From positions 372,001 through 436,000 of the forward strand of contig CAWCUK010000003.1 of NCBI GenBank assembly GCA_963798775.1: a stretch of DNA of 64,000 nucleotides, given 5' to 3'. Shown one piece after another: positions 43,776 to 53,880 of the stretch. The stretch's first letter is position 1, and every line of letters starts with the position of its first letter. The notes below the pieces were generated by a model. The model was not told the origin of the DNA, did no database searches, and saw only the letters and a list, made by a program, of their open reading frames with translations. The stretch is from CAWCUK01 sp963798775. GTDB taxonomy: Bacteria > Bacteroidota > Ignavibacteria > Ignavibacteriales > Ignavibacteriaceae. The translations under genes were made by a program, and so were the position numbers.

Positions 43776-45235
43776 TGACAATACTCCTTGGGAAAAGTAA
43801 GAATAATATTTGTCCCGGTATTCACTTTACTTTCCAGTTCGATTAAAAAACCCATAAAATCCATAATATTTTTGGCCACCGAAAGTCCCAAACCCGTTCC
43901 TCCCGAATTACTTTTTGTGGTAAAGAAAGGATCAAAAACTAAATGAAGCAGATCTTCCGGAATTCCTATACCGTTATCCTTTATAATCGCCCTTATTCCA
44001 TCAGAATTTTTTGAAAGGCAAATATCAATTTTACCGGAATTATCTTCAATTGCGGCTAACGCGTTAGTTAAACAATTTACAATAACTTGTTCAAGCTTCT
44101 GTTTATTTCCTTTAATTGGATATTCTTCTTTAATATCCAAATTGACGGTAATATTTTTCTTTTTAATCTGCGAAGCCAGCAAACGCAGTGCCGTGTTAAT
44201 TACTTCTTTTATTTCAAAAATTTCATCACTTTTTTCCGGAGCGCTTCTCGCGAAATTTTTTAGTTCGTTTACAATATTGGTAATTCTTTTTGAGCCTTCA
44301 TTCAGATCTTTTAATAAATCCGCCAAATCTTCTTTAAATAGAGGATAGGGAAGTTTGCCGATTTTAAATTCCGGGTTCTCTGCCGCGTATTTATCCAGCA
44401 CCGGGAAAATTTCATTAAAATGCTGCTGAATATAAGGAATATTAAACGCGATAAAAGAATTGGGATTATTTATTTCGTGCGCTACACCGGCAACCAGCAA
44501 ACCCAAAGAAGCCAATTTATCCGCCTGCTGAAGCTGCTGCTGGTGCTTTTTCGTTTCTTCTTCATATTTTTTAATTTCGGAAATATCTGTAAACCGAAGG
44601 AGCACAAAAGGCTTTTCTTTTATTGTAATGGGCGAACTTAGAAGATCAACATCTATTAAAGTACCGTCTTTTCTTTTTAATTTAAAATCAAAAGGAATTC
44701 CCGATTCTGGGTTTAGTTTAAAATTTTCCGCAGGAGTTAACAGCTTATTTAAATTTTTCCCCTCAAGCTCGTCTAATTTATATCCGAAAAGTTCGCTGAA
44801 CTTCTTATTTATATAAAAAGCTTGAAAATTATTATCGAGCATTGCGAATGCGTCTTCTGAAGTCTCAAAAATAGTTTTGTAAAGATTTTCACTTTCTCTT
44901 AGTGCCTTCTCACTTACTCTTTTTACCCTTATTATTTTATTAATTTTTGCGGAGAGCGAACCGAAAGAATCTCTCTCCCTAATTTCTAATTCCGAATCAA
45001 AATTATCGGTTTCTAAAATCTTTTCTATTCCGTATTCTAACTCGGCAGTTTTCCTGCCAATATTTCGATTAATTATTTTCATTCCCATAAAAGAAGTAAG
45101 TGCTGAAGCCGCTGCCGCTAATAATATTTTTGCGGTCGCTGTAAGAGAAATCAGCGGGAGAAAAAGTAATACTATTATCCCTATAAAAAAGATTATTAAG
45201 AAAAGCTGAGTGAATAATTTTTTGTCAGATATCAA
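43772..45235 (-). CDS. PAS-domain sensor histidine kinase (NtrB-like)
   Basis: A 487-residue membrane kinase. Two TM helices (about 11-30 and 34-52) form an N-terminal hairpin with almost no periplasmic loop. A HAMP-like/coil region is followed by a PAS domain (about 115-222), then HisKA with H253 (GVAHEINNPNSFI) and a HATPase with DNGIGIPE and GTGLGLSVAKNI. The HEINNP context is typical of kinases paired with NtrC-type regulators. It overlaps that regulator's gene by four bases. The signal is probably intracellular or membrane-borne. Confidence 0.92.
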   Translation of the reverse strand: MISDKKLFTQLFLIIFFIGIIVLLFLPLISLTATAKILLAAAASALTSFMGMKIINRNIGRKTAELEYGIEKILETDNFDSELEIRERDSFGSLSAKINKIIRVKRVSEKALRESENLYKTIFETSEDAFAMLDNNFQAFYINKKFSELFGYKLDELEGKNLNKLLTPAENFKLNPESGIPFDFKLKRKDGTLIDVDLLSSPITIKEKPFVLLRFTDISEIKKYEEETKKHQQQLQQADKLASLGLLVAGVAHEINNPNSFIAFNIPYIQQHFNEIFPVLDKYAAENPEFKIGKLPYPLFKEDLADLLKDLNEGSKRITNIVNELKNFARSAPEKSDEIFEIKEVINTALRLLASQIKKKNITVNLDIKEEYPIKGNKQKLEQVIVNCLTNALAAIEDNSGKIDICLSKNSDGIRAIIKDNGIGIPEDLLHLVFDPFFTTKSNSGGTGLGLSVAKNIMDFMGFLIELESKVNTGTNIILTFPKEYCQ

Positions 45236-45408
45236 AATTTTTTATGTTTATTTCTAAATTAGATGAAATATTGCTTTTAAACATACAACAGAAGATTCTT
45301 TTTTGCACATATTATTTACTTCATCAGTTTGGTACTGAGCATATTTCAATGCTTTTTCTTATTTTTGTTACAAATTTAGATTGAACAATTACTTTTTGAG
45401 GTAACATA

Positions 45409-47669
45409 ATGGCAGCTAATATTGAAATGATAAAAAAAGTGTATTCTGAGTTTAAAGGCAAAATTGATGAAATAAGAAATGTAGCTAATCGTCCTTTAAC
45501 TTATGCTGAAAAAATTCTTTATACCCACCTGTGGAATAATGTAGAAAAAGAATATGTAAGAGGAAAGGATTATGTTGATCTTTCTCCCGATAGAGTTGCG
45601 ATGCAGGACGCGACGGCTCAAATGGCACTACTCCAATTTATGTCGGCAGGCAGAAAAGAAGCCGCGGTTCCTTCCACTGTTCATTGCGATCATTTAATTC
45701 AAGCGCAAATTGGCGCCAAAGATGATCTTTTAAGAGCAACGTCGGAAAACAGCGAAGTTTATGACTTTCTTGAAAGTATCTCCCGCAAATACGGAATCGG
45801 TTTCTGGAAACCCGGCGCCGGAATTATACATCAAGTTGTTTTAGAAAATTACGCTTTTCCCGGCGGAATGATGATAGGAACCGATTCTCATACTCCTAAT
45901 GCCGGCGGGCTCGGAATGATCGCGATAGGAGTTGGAGGTGCTGACGCGGTAGATGTTATGGCCGGAATGCCCTGGGAATTAAAATGGCCTAAACTTATCG
46001 GCGTTAAATTAACCGGTAGAATGAACGGCTGGACTTCCGCAAAAGATATTATCTTAAAATTAGCAGGTGTATTAACGGTTAAAGGAGGCACCGGTGCAAT
46101 TGTAGAATATTTTGGTGAAGGAACTAGTTCAATTTCTTGTACCGGTAAAGGTACAATTTGTAATATGGGCGCTGAAATTGGTGCTACAACTTCTGTTTTT
46201 CCTTTCGATGAAAAAATGGCGGCGTATTTAAGAATTACAAATCGTGCAGATGTTGCTGCCTTATCTGAAGGTATGGCTGATTTACTTTGCGCTGATCCTG
46301 AAGTTTTCGAAAATCCGGAAAATTATTACGATCAAGTTGTTGAGATAAATCTTGATGAACTTGAACCGCATCTAAACGGACCATTTACTCCCGATAAAGC
46401 CTGGCCTATTTCTAAAATGAAAGAAGCTGTTAAAGAACAGAATTATCCTGATAAAATTGAGGTCGCTTTAATAGGAAGCTGTACAAATTCCAGCTATGAA
46501 GATATAGACCGCGCCACAAGCATTGCAAAACAAGCTTTAGATAAAGGATTAAAAACAAAATCTCAGTTTACTATTACGCCTGGTTCGGAGCAAGTTAGGG
46601 CAACTATTGAACGCGACGGCCAGTTAAAAATTTTAAGTGATTTTGGCGGGCTTATTCTCGCTAACGCTTGCGGGCCATGTATTGGAATGTGGAAGCGAAT
46701 GGATATTAAAACCGGGGTAAAAAATACAATTGTTACTTCTTTTAATAGAAATTTCGCTAAACGAAATGACGGTAACCCGGAAACTTTAGCGTTTGTAGCT
46801 AGTCCGGAATTAACTACGGCGTTAGCAATCGCCGGAAGTTTGTCTTTTAATCCTTTGACGGATGAATTGGAAAATGAAAAAGGAGAAAAAGTAAAATTAG
46901 ATCCTCCCAGCGGAGAAGAACTTCCTCCGAAGGGATTTTTGCAAGATGAACAAGGATTTGTCGCCCCTGCTAAAGACGGTTCTAATGTAGATGTTAAAGT
47001 CGCGCCGGATAGCGATAGGCTTCAGTTATTAAAGCCCTTTAAACCATGGAACGGTGAGGATTTGGTAGATTTACCTGTTCTCTAAAAGCAAAAGGTAAGT
47101 GTACAACCGATCATATTTCTATGGCCGGGCCATGGTTAAAGTATCGCGGACATTTAGATAATATTTCTAATAATATGTTTATCGGCGCGATTAATGCTTT
47201 TACCGATGAAGCTGGAAAGGTTAAAAATACTTTTACCGGTGAATATAAATCTGTTCCGGAAGTCGCTCGAGAATATAAAGCAAAAGATATAAATTGGGTT
47301 GTAGTAGGCGATGAAAATTACGGCGAAGGTTCAAGTCGTGAACATGCCGCGATGGAACCTCGTTTTCTAGGCGGAAGAGCAATTATAGTAAAAAGCTTCG
47401 CAAGAATTCACGAGACTAATTTGAAAAAACAAGGCATGCTTCCTTTAACTTTTGCCGATCCTTCCGATTACGATAAAATTAAGGAAGATGATAAAGTTTG
47501 TATTGTCGGTTTAAAAGAACTTGCCCCGGATAAACAATTGAAGCTTATAATTAAACATTCAGACGGAACACAAGCCGAAGCAATGTTAAATCAAACTTTA
47601 AATGATACACAGATAAAATGGTTTAAGGCCGGAAGTGCTTTAAATTTAATTGCTCAGATGAATAAATAA
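45409..47669 (+). CDS. Aconitate hydratase, broken by one frameshift
   Basis: A mitochondrial-type aconitase of about 753 residues if repaired. It converts citrate to isocitrate in the TCA cycle. Cluster ligands are in GSCTNSS and ANACGPCIGMW. The first frame runs from 45409 and stops at 47083-47085 just after DLVDLPVL. The C-terminal swivel domain (KCTTDHISMAGPWLKYRG... GEGSSREHAAMEPR) continues in another frame from about 47080 to 47669. One base appears to be missing at about 47078-47083. Since both parts are highly conserved, a sequence error is most likely. The ribosome site GAGGT precedes the ATG. The gene diverges from the sensor kinase operon. Confidence 0.88.
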
Positions 47670-47680
47670 TTTCTATTAGA

Positions 47681-47716
47681 AGAAAGGCTGTCATAAATGG
47701 CGGCCTTTCTTTCATT
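47681..47716 (+). terminator. Terminator after aconitase
   Basis: A long stem (47681-47694 with 47697-47710, two G-T pairs) whose inner pairs must open to form a loop. A T-rich tract follows. Confidence 0.8.
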
Positions 47717-47815
47717 TTGTTAAATAAAATATTTTTATTACCTTCATTAAAACTTATTTAACGCTAAAATAAGTTGTCCAAAACTTACCTTTATCTTCTA
47801 ATTATCTATCTTTTT

Positions 47816-47859
47816 TGAATACGCTCTGAATGCGCTCTGAGTGCGCTTTGAATGCGCTT
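47816..47859. repeat. Four tandem 11-bp repeats
   Basis: Four units of TGAATGCGCTY with one or two changes each (units at 47816, 47827, 47838 and 47849). The 11-bp period is close to one DNA helical turn. The repeat is GC-richer than its surroundings. Confidence 0.85.
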
Positions 47860-47977
47860 CTCATTCGTACTAAACTGCCTTTAAAGTCGTTATTAATTCT
47901 ATATCGTTTCGTTTATGAATCTTCGGTAGTTAAATATAAATTTATAATAGATTTTTATGAGCGGTAATTCGAAACAC

Positions 47978-48009
47978 AAAAAAAAGCCGTGAATAAATAC
48001 TCACGGCTT
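47978..48009 (-). terminator. Terminator after the TlpA-like gene
   Basis: A perfect 9-bp stem (47984-47992 with 48001-48009), 8-base loop and, read leftward, a run of eight T. It ends the leftward TlpA-like transcript. Confidence 0.88.
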
Positions 48010-48032
48010 CCTTACTAAAAATGAAAAACTAA

Positions 48033-49642
48033 TTAATTTTTCTCACTAAAAACTTTATCTAAAATGTGTATTAAGTTCTCGCCGCGTAAAGCTGATTCAG
48101 CGGCAATAATTTTACCGTCTTTGCCGACTAAAATCGGTTTCGGTATTCCCGTTACCTGAAATTTCTGCGCGATTTCACTTTGGAAACCGCCGGTAACATA
48201 ACTATTCATCCAGGGCATTTTCCAGCTTGAATCACGGAATTTCTTTACATCTTCAGGCTTTTGATCAAATGAAAGACTTAAAATTGTGAATCCTTTATCT
48301 TTATATTTTTGATACGCCTGATGAAGATTTTCCATTTCATCAAGGCAAGGTTTGCACCAGCTCGCCCAAAAATCAATTAGATAAACTTTTCCTTTAAACT
48401 TTCATTTGTAAATGTAACTGAGGAATCATCATAAGAGACGACAGAAAAAGAGGGAACTTTACTTCCGGTTAAACTTGTTGTGTTCATGGGAATTCTTTTT
48501 GCCATAGTTCCGAATTCGGTATCTCCGTAATCTTTCATCAATTTATTATAATATGTTAAAGCTCTATCATTATCCCCCATATATTTTGCTTGCGATGTTT
48601 TAACTAAAAGTACAAACGCAACAACATCACGATCGGGATTTACAGCGATAACTTTTTCAAGATAATCAGTTTCCGAGGGTTGTTCTACCGCGTAATAAAC
48701 ACTTAATAATGTTGGATTTAACGCCCACATAATTGAGCCCGGATCAACATCTGAAAAAGCTTGTTTTACTATTTCTTGTTTAAAATCTTTTGCGCCGAAA
48801 CTTACTAATTCTAAGTAATCCAGGTAAAGAAGTTTTTTTGCTTTGGGATCTTTTTCATTCTCCAGCCTTTTTGTTACATCGGCAACTTCCTTATTCCAAT
48901 CAATTTCCGGCATCTTCCCCGGTGTTTTCATCGCCTCTTTTTTGAACATATCTAAACGGCTGTCCATTTCGCTTGCAATATCGTAAATTTTCTGCGTCTC
49001 TCTCTCATCAAATTTTACAATATTTTTCTGCTCTTTTTGCGCTAGATCAGCCGGATTAAAAACTATTTTAACTTTTCCGTTTTTTGTTTTCTGTACGCCT
49101 TTATAACCGCCGTTATTATCATAAACATAATAATCGGCGCTGCCGCTTATCGGTTGGCCGTTTTTCTGAACTTCTAATATTTGGTAAGCAAAAGTATCCT
49201 GAGCGGTTTCAAATTCAGATGTAAAAGTTCCGTTGGATTGTTTTTGCATAGGAACCGGATTTTTATAATCAAAGTCATTAAAATCGCCGACAATCATCAC
49301 ATTCGGTAAACTATCCTGTACAGCGGCTTCTGCAAGTTTTACTGACATATTTATTTTAGACGGTTTTTCAATAAACATGGGAACGCGAGCAATCTGATGA
49401 TTAACGCCCGTAAACAGAAGGACAAAATAACTACTGTCTTTTAAAGTAATTTTAAAATTTCCTTTATTATCAACTTCAGCAACATCAAGTGATTTTGTTC
49501 CTACAGTTGAAGTTACGGTTACATTCGCTTTTTTTAATATTTTGCCATTTAAATCAGTAACTTTACCTTTCACGGTTGTTTGAGCATTTACAAACAAAGT
49601 TGATGAAAAAAATAACATCAGTATAAACAGGTGTTCTTTCAT
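48033..49642 (-). CDS. TlpA-family thiol oxidoreductase with N-terminal beta domain, broken by one frameshift
   Basis: If repaired, about 536 residues: signal peptide (1-20), a carboxypeptidase-regulatory-like domain (about 23-95), a middle helical region and a C-terminal thioredoxin fold. The first frame stops at 48377. The next part, including the active site WASWCKPC and the MENLHQAY stretch, is in another frame that runs to 48033. One base seems to be lost near 48390-48397. The CXXC site lies in the overlap zone, and annotation as two genes would miss it. The protein is periplasmic and likely reduces or oxidises disulfides. Sequence error or recent mutation cannot be separated here. Confidence 0.82.
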
Positions 49643-49730
49643 TTTGATCTCTCTTATTTTTAATTTTGGTTGTAAAATAATAGGATACTAAAGTAAATTA
49701 CAAATTAAACGAAAATTCAAAGTTAAAAAG

Positions 49731-50390
49731 ATGAAAATAAAAAGCCCTTTTTTTATAGGATTAATAGTTTTGGCTCTTTTAATTACCGGTGTTATTTTAA
49801 TTGGAGTATTTCAAAAGTCGCAATCATTAGAGGCAGAAAAATCTAAAAATACTGTTGATGTTGTTGACCGCGTTGATAACCTACTGAATAATTATTCTTT
49901 TGAAAAAGAATTTACCGGCAGTAGTTCATGGATAATAGATATTCCCAACGGGCAAAATATTGATTTCGGTTTTGATAATCTTATTACACAAAAAGGGAAG
50001 TACAGTTTTAATATTTCAAGCCGGGAAAAAGGAACTTTTTATCTTGTACAGAAGGTAAACCGTATTGAAATTGATAAGAAGCTTTCACTGTTAGGATTTA
50101 TTAAAACTGAGGATGTTGATTCCGCCAGATTTGAAATTGAGCTGCGAGATAAAGATTCTTTAATTATTAAAGGTTATTCCCCTCCGGCAAAAAAAACTAG
50201 CGACTGGACGGAATATAACGCTTGGGTAAAAACTTTTCTTCCGCCCAAAAAAAAGGATGATTCTCTCTTTGTGTTTGTTAAATGTACTTTATACGGGTCG
50301 GGAAGAGTTTGGTTTGATAACATTAGGCTCTACTCAATTCCTGTTAATGAAACTATATTTGATGTTAAATTTAATCCCTTTAATAAATAA
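49731..50390 (+). CDS. Membrane-anchored protein with carbohydrate-binding-like domain
   Basis: A 219-residue protein with one N-terminal TM helix (about 7-28) and a jelly-roll domain (about 52-210). The domain begins LLNNYSFEKEF and ends VWFDNIRLYSI, the same start and finish pattern as CBM4/9-like domains. It probably faces the periplasm. It lies 51 bases before the BatA-like gene. Ligand unknown. Confidence 0.65.
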   Translation: MKIKSPFFIGLIVLALLITGVILIGVFQKSQSLEAEKSKNTVDVVDRVDNLLNNYSFEKEFTGSSSWIIDIPNGQNIDFGFDNLITQKGKYSFNISSREKGTFYLVQKVNRIEIDKKLSLLGFIKTEDVDSARFEIELRDKDSLIIKGYSPPAKKTSDWTEYNAWVKTFLPPKKKDDSLFVFVKCTLYGSGRVWFDNIRLYSIPVNETIFDVKFNPFNK

Positions 50391-50441
50391 TAATATTTTT
50401 AGATATGTTAACTTTAATTTTTAATTATAAAATATTTGCCG

Positions 50442-52544
50442 ATGATATTTCTTAATCCAGCAGTACTATTTGGACTTTTGGCCGCGTCTATTCCGGTCTT
50501 AATTCATCTTCTTAATCTCAAAAAATTAAAACGAATTGATTTTAGTACTTTATCTTTTTTAAAGGAACTTCAGAAAAATAAGATTAGAAAAATAAAGCTA
50601 AAACAATGGCTGTTATTGGCTCTACGGGTTTTAATAATATTATTTCTTGTTACGGCTTTTGCCCGCCCTACTTTAGAAGGTGTGGCAATAGGCGGAACCA
50701 CTTCGGCGGCAAAAACAACCGCTGTTTTCATTTTAGATAATACTTTTAGCATGTCAGTGGTCGATTCCAAAGGTTCTTATTTTAATCAAGCAAAAGAAAT
50801 CGTTAATCAGCTACTTAAAGAACTGCAGGAAGGAGACGAGGCCGCATTAATTCTTGTCGCCGATCGAAATGATGAAGTGAAACCGACCAACAATTTAATT
50901 GATTTTTCTAAAGCGGTTAACGCCGCGCAAATGTCTTTTTCAAGCGGAAAACTAAATGACGCCATTATAAAAGCGGCTAAGATTTTAGTCGAATCAAAAA
51001 ATTTTAATAAAGAAATATATCTTCTTTCAGATTTTCAAAAAGGTAAACTTTCAGGTAATGAATCACTTTCAGATTTAAGTCAGCTTTTAAATGATAAAGT
51101 TAGGCTTTATTCATTTAACCTTTCGGGCAAGGAAGTTTTTAATATAGGAATTGATAACCTAAAAATTAATACACAAATTTTTGAAAAAGAGAAGCCGGTT
51201 AGTTTTAGTTTAGGCATAACAAATTATTCAGAGAATCCTGTTGAAAATTCCGTGGTTTCTCTTTACATAAACGGAAAAAGAAGTGCTCAGCAGAGCGTGA
51301 AATTAGGAGGCGGTGAATCAAAAATTATATCAATGGAAGCCGCGGTAAAGGAAACGGGATTTATTGATGTTTATGCTGAAATTGAAGATGATGAAATAAT
51401 ACAGGATAATAAGCGTTATACAAATCTCTTTATTCCGGATAAAATTCCGATAATAATTTTTGCCGATAATCCGGATGATGCGCAGTTTGTGAAGCTGTCT
51501 TTAACCGCGTCAAGTAATGAAAATACACTGAATATTACCGAAAAGAACTTGAATCAGATAGCCTCTTTTAATTTGTCCCAATTTGATGTAGTCATTTTAA
51601 TCGGTGCCGAAAATAGCGGTGTTAACGAAAGATTAAAAAGCTATATTAACTCCGGCGGTGCTATATTTTTAATGCCCGGCGCGGAAACCTCAATTCAAAA
51701 ATTCCAAATATTAACAAACGCTATAGGTGTTCCTTCTCCTACCGGAACATCGGGAACAAAAAATAATGCGGATAATCCGGTAAATTTTGATAAAATAGAT
51801 TTTAATCATCCGGTTTTTAAAAACATTTTTGCTGAAGGCGAAAAGAAACAAATTGAAACACCCGATGTTTATTTTCATCTAAAAATTTCCAGTGAAGGAA
51901 AAGGGAAAAATATAATTACTCTTTTAGACGGAACTTCTTTTTTAAGCGAGTATAAAATAGGAGAAGGCAAAGTATTTTTAATGAATATCGCGCCGGTTTT
52001 AAGCTGGTCAAATTTTCCTCTTAAAAGTATTTTTGCTCCCTTAATGAATAAATCAATTTATTATTTATCCTCAAAGGACAGAATAGGTACTGAATATATT
52101 GCCGGCAATAGTGTTGAAATAAATCTTGAAAACCAAAATCTTCCGCAAATAAAAATTGAAAGGCCGGATAATTCGGAAGAGTTTATTAAGCTTGATGAAC
52201 AAAAAGTAAATAATTTTATAGCCTATAATAAAACGGATGCGGCGGGTAATTATAAAGTAATTTCGGGTAAAAAAATTATAAATGAATTTTCTGTTAATCC
52301 CGACCCCGGTGAATCCGTCACAAAATATTTAAACGATGAAGACTTCCGGAAATATTTAGAAAAAATAAATTTTAGCGGAAGTTATATAAATGTTAAAAAG
52401 TCAGATAATCCTTCGCAGATTGTGCTGCAGGCAAGATTTGGTTCGGAATTATGGAAATATTTTTTAATTATCGCTTTAATTTTAGCTTTAATTGAAATGG
52501 CGGTTGCCCGAAACGCGAAAAAGGATTTAGTTGAAGTTCAGTGA
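50442..52544 (+). CDS. BatA/VWA-domain membrane protein
   Basis: A 700-residue protein. The N-terminal BatA block (FLNPAVLFGLLAASIPVLIHLLNLKK... FSTLSFLKELQ) spans two TM helices near 5-25 and 57-75. A von Willebrand A-like domain follows with the metal-site motif at D99-N-T-F-S103. A long beta-rich middle and a last TM helix (about 672-692) complete it. The start ATG 50442 gives the family's usual MIFLNP beginning; a TTG two codons earlier is possible. Such proteins act at the inner membrane with AAA+ MoxR and other Bat proteins, none of which are in this window. DUF4159/DUF4175 genes further on often belong to the same set. Confidence 0.86.
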   Translation: MIFLNPAVLFGLLAASIPVLIHLLNLKKLKRIDFSTLSFLKELQKNKIRKIKLKQWLLLALRVLIILFLVTAFARPTLEGVAIGGTTSAAKTTAVFILDNTFSMSVVDSKGSYFNQAKEIVNQLLKELQEGDEAALILVADRNDEVKPTNNLIDFSKAVNAAQMSFSSGKLNDAIIKAAKILVESKNFNKEIYLLSDFQKGKLSGNESLSDLSQLLNDKVRLYSFNLSGKEVFNIGIDNLKINTQIFEKEKPVSFSLGITNYSENPVENSVVSLYINGKRSAQQSVKLGGGESKIISMEAAVKETGFIDVYAEIEDDEIIQDNKRYTNLFIPDKIPIIIFADNPDDAQFVKLSLTASSNENTLNITEKNLNQIASFNLSQFDVVILIGAENSGVNERLKSYINSGGAIFLMPGAETSIQKFQILTNAIGVPSPTGTSGTKNNADNPVNFDKIDFNHPVFKNIFAEGEKKQIETPDVYFHLKISSEGKGKNIITLLDGTSFLSEYKIGEGKVFLMNIAPVLSWSNFPLKSIFAPLMNKSIYYLSSKDRIGTEYIAGNSVEINLENQNLPQIKIERPDNSEEFIKLDEQKVNNFIAYNKTDAAGNYKVISGKKIINEFSVNPDPGESVTKYLNDEDFRKYLEKINFSGSYINVKKSDNPSQIVLQARFGSELWKYFLIIALILALIEMAVARNAKKDLVEVQ

Positions 52545-52612
52545 AGTTTATCAGTCACATCTGATGAAATTATATTTTATATTTTAAATGGAAAAATTAT
52601 AAAAAAGGATAT

Positions 52613-53880
52613 ATGATAGAAGTACCAAAAAAAATTATTGAGCGGGCAATACTGGTAGCATTAAATACCAAAGAATTAAATAAAGATTTGGTTGAGGAGC
52701 ATTTAGATGAGCTTGAAGAGTTAGCAATAACGGCAGGGGCTGAAACAATTTTAAAAGTAATACAAGATCGATTTTCAACTGATCCCGCCTTCTATATAGG
52801 AAAAGGAAAAGCAGAAGAAATAGCCGAACTTGTAGAACTGAATGATATTCAACTTGTAATTTTTGATGACGATCTTTCGCCGGTGCAAGTCAGAAATCTG
52901 GAAAAATTGTTAGATAGAAAAATTGTTGATAGAAGCGGTTTGATTCTAGATATTTTTGCATCCAGGGCGAAAACTAAAGAAGCTAAAACTCAAGTTGAAC
53001 TTGCGCAGCTTCAATACATGCTGCCGAGATTTAACCAGAGCATGGACTCACTTATCAAAACAGTACGGAGGAATTGGGACAAAAGGTCCCGGTGAAACTC
53101 AAATTGAAACTGATCGAAGAATAATCCGTAACAGAATAAGTCATTTAAAAGAAAAATTAAATAAAATAGAAAATCAGCGTGAAACTCAAAGCCAGGGCAG
53201 AAAAGATTTTATCAGAATATCTTTAGTCGGTTATACAAATGCCGGTAAATCAACTTTATTTAATTTACTTACTCAAGCCGGAGTTTTTGCGGAAGATAAA
53301 TTATTTGCTACTTTAGATTCTACAACACGTTGTCTTGAAATGGGAAAAAATCAAAAAATACTTTTAAGCGATACTGTTGGTTTTATTAGAAAACTTCCGC
53401 CTCATCTTGTAGCATCATTTAAAAGTACTTTAAGCGAAGTTCGCGATGCCGATATAATTCTTCATGTTGTCGATCTATTCACATCCTTATTATGAAGACC
53501 ATATTGCAGTAGTTGAACAAACATTAAAAGATCTTGATGCGCATGAAAAACTGCAGATAAAGGTTTTTAATAAAATCGATTTAATAGAAGATAAAAATAG
53601 AATTGATTACATAAGAAATAAATATAAAAACAGCGTTATTATTTCCGCGCAGCGCGGTATAAACATTATTAAGCTAAAAGCAAAAATAACGGAATTAATT
53701 GAAAAAGAATTTGTGGAAGAAGATATAGATTTAAATATTACAGAATCAAAGAAAGCGGCAAAAATTCATTCGCTTGCTGAAGTGCTTTCTACCCGGTACG
53801 ATGACGATTTAATCCACATAACTTATAAAGCAAATAAACAAAATTCAGCTAAAATAAAGAAAATGGTTTATGGCCAATAA
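52613..53880 (+). CDS. hflX: Ribosome-associated GTPase HflX, broken by two frameshifts
   Basis: About 421 residues if repaired, which matches HflX. The N-terminal domain runs to LQYMLPRF, then the frame is lost at T-run 53030-53032. The G domain (QYGGIGTKGPGETQIETDRR; G1 GYTNAGKST; G3 DTVGF) lies in a second frame to about 53478. A second lesion in TT at 53478-53479 moves the rest (SHPYYEDH; G4 NKID) to a third frame ending at 53880. Removing one T at each site restores a full protein. HflX splits stalled or heat-damaged ribosomes. Two insertions of T in one conserved gene suggest a sequence-quality problem. Its 3' end overlaps the ammonia-lyase gene by 11 bases. Confidence 0.88.

Larger units (their letters stand above)
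47670..48032. other. Intergenic region with terminators and an 11-bp tandem repeat
   Basis: About 360 AT-rich bases between convergent aconitase and TlpA-like genes. It contains a terminator for each side and four tandem 11-bp units. No open frame of note is present. Confidence 0.6.

Noticed and set aside
47121..47669. Stand-alone small aconitase-like subunit
   Set aside because: It is not the two-subunit isopropylmalate isomerase pattern: the sequence joins directly to the upstream mitochondrial-type aconitase with one missing base.
48033..48335. Independent small thioredoxin-like protein
   Set aside because: Its active site WCKPC lies upstream of its first ATG in the same frame, showing it is the 3' part of the frameshifted TlpA-like gene.
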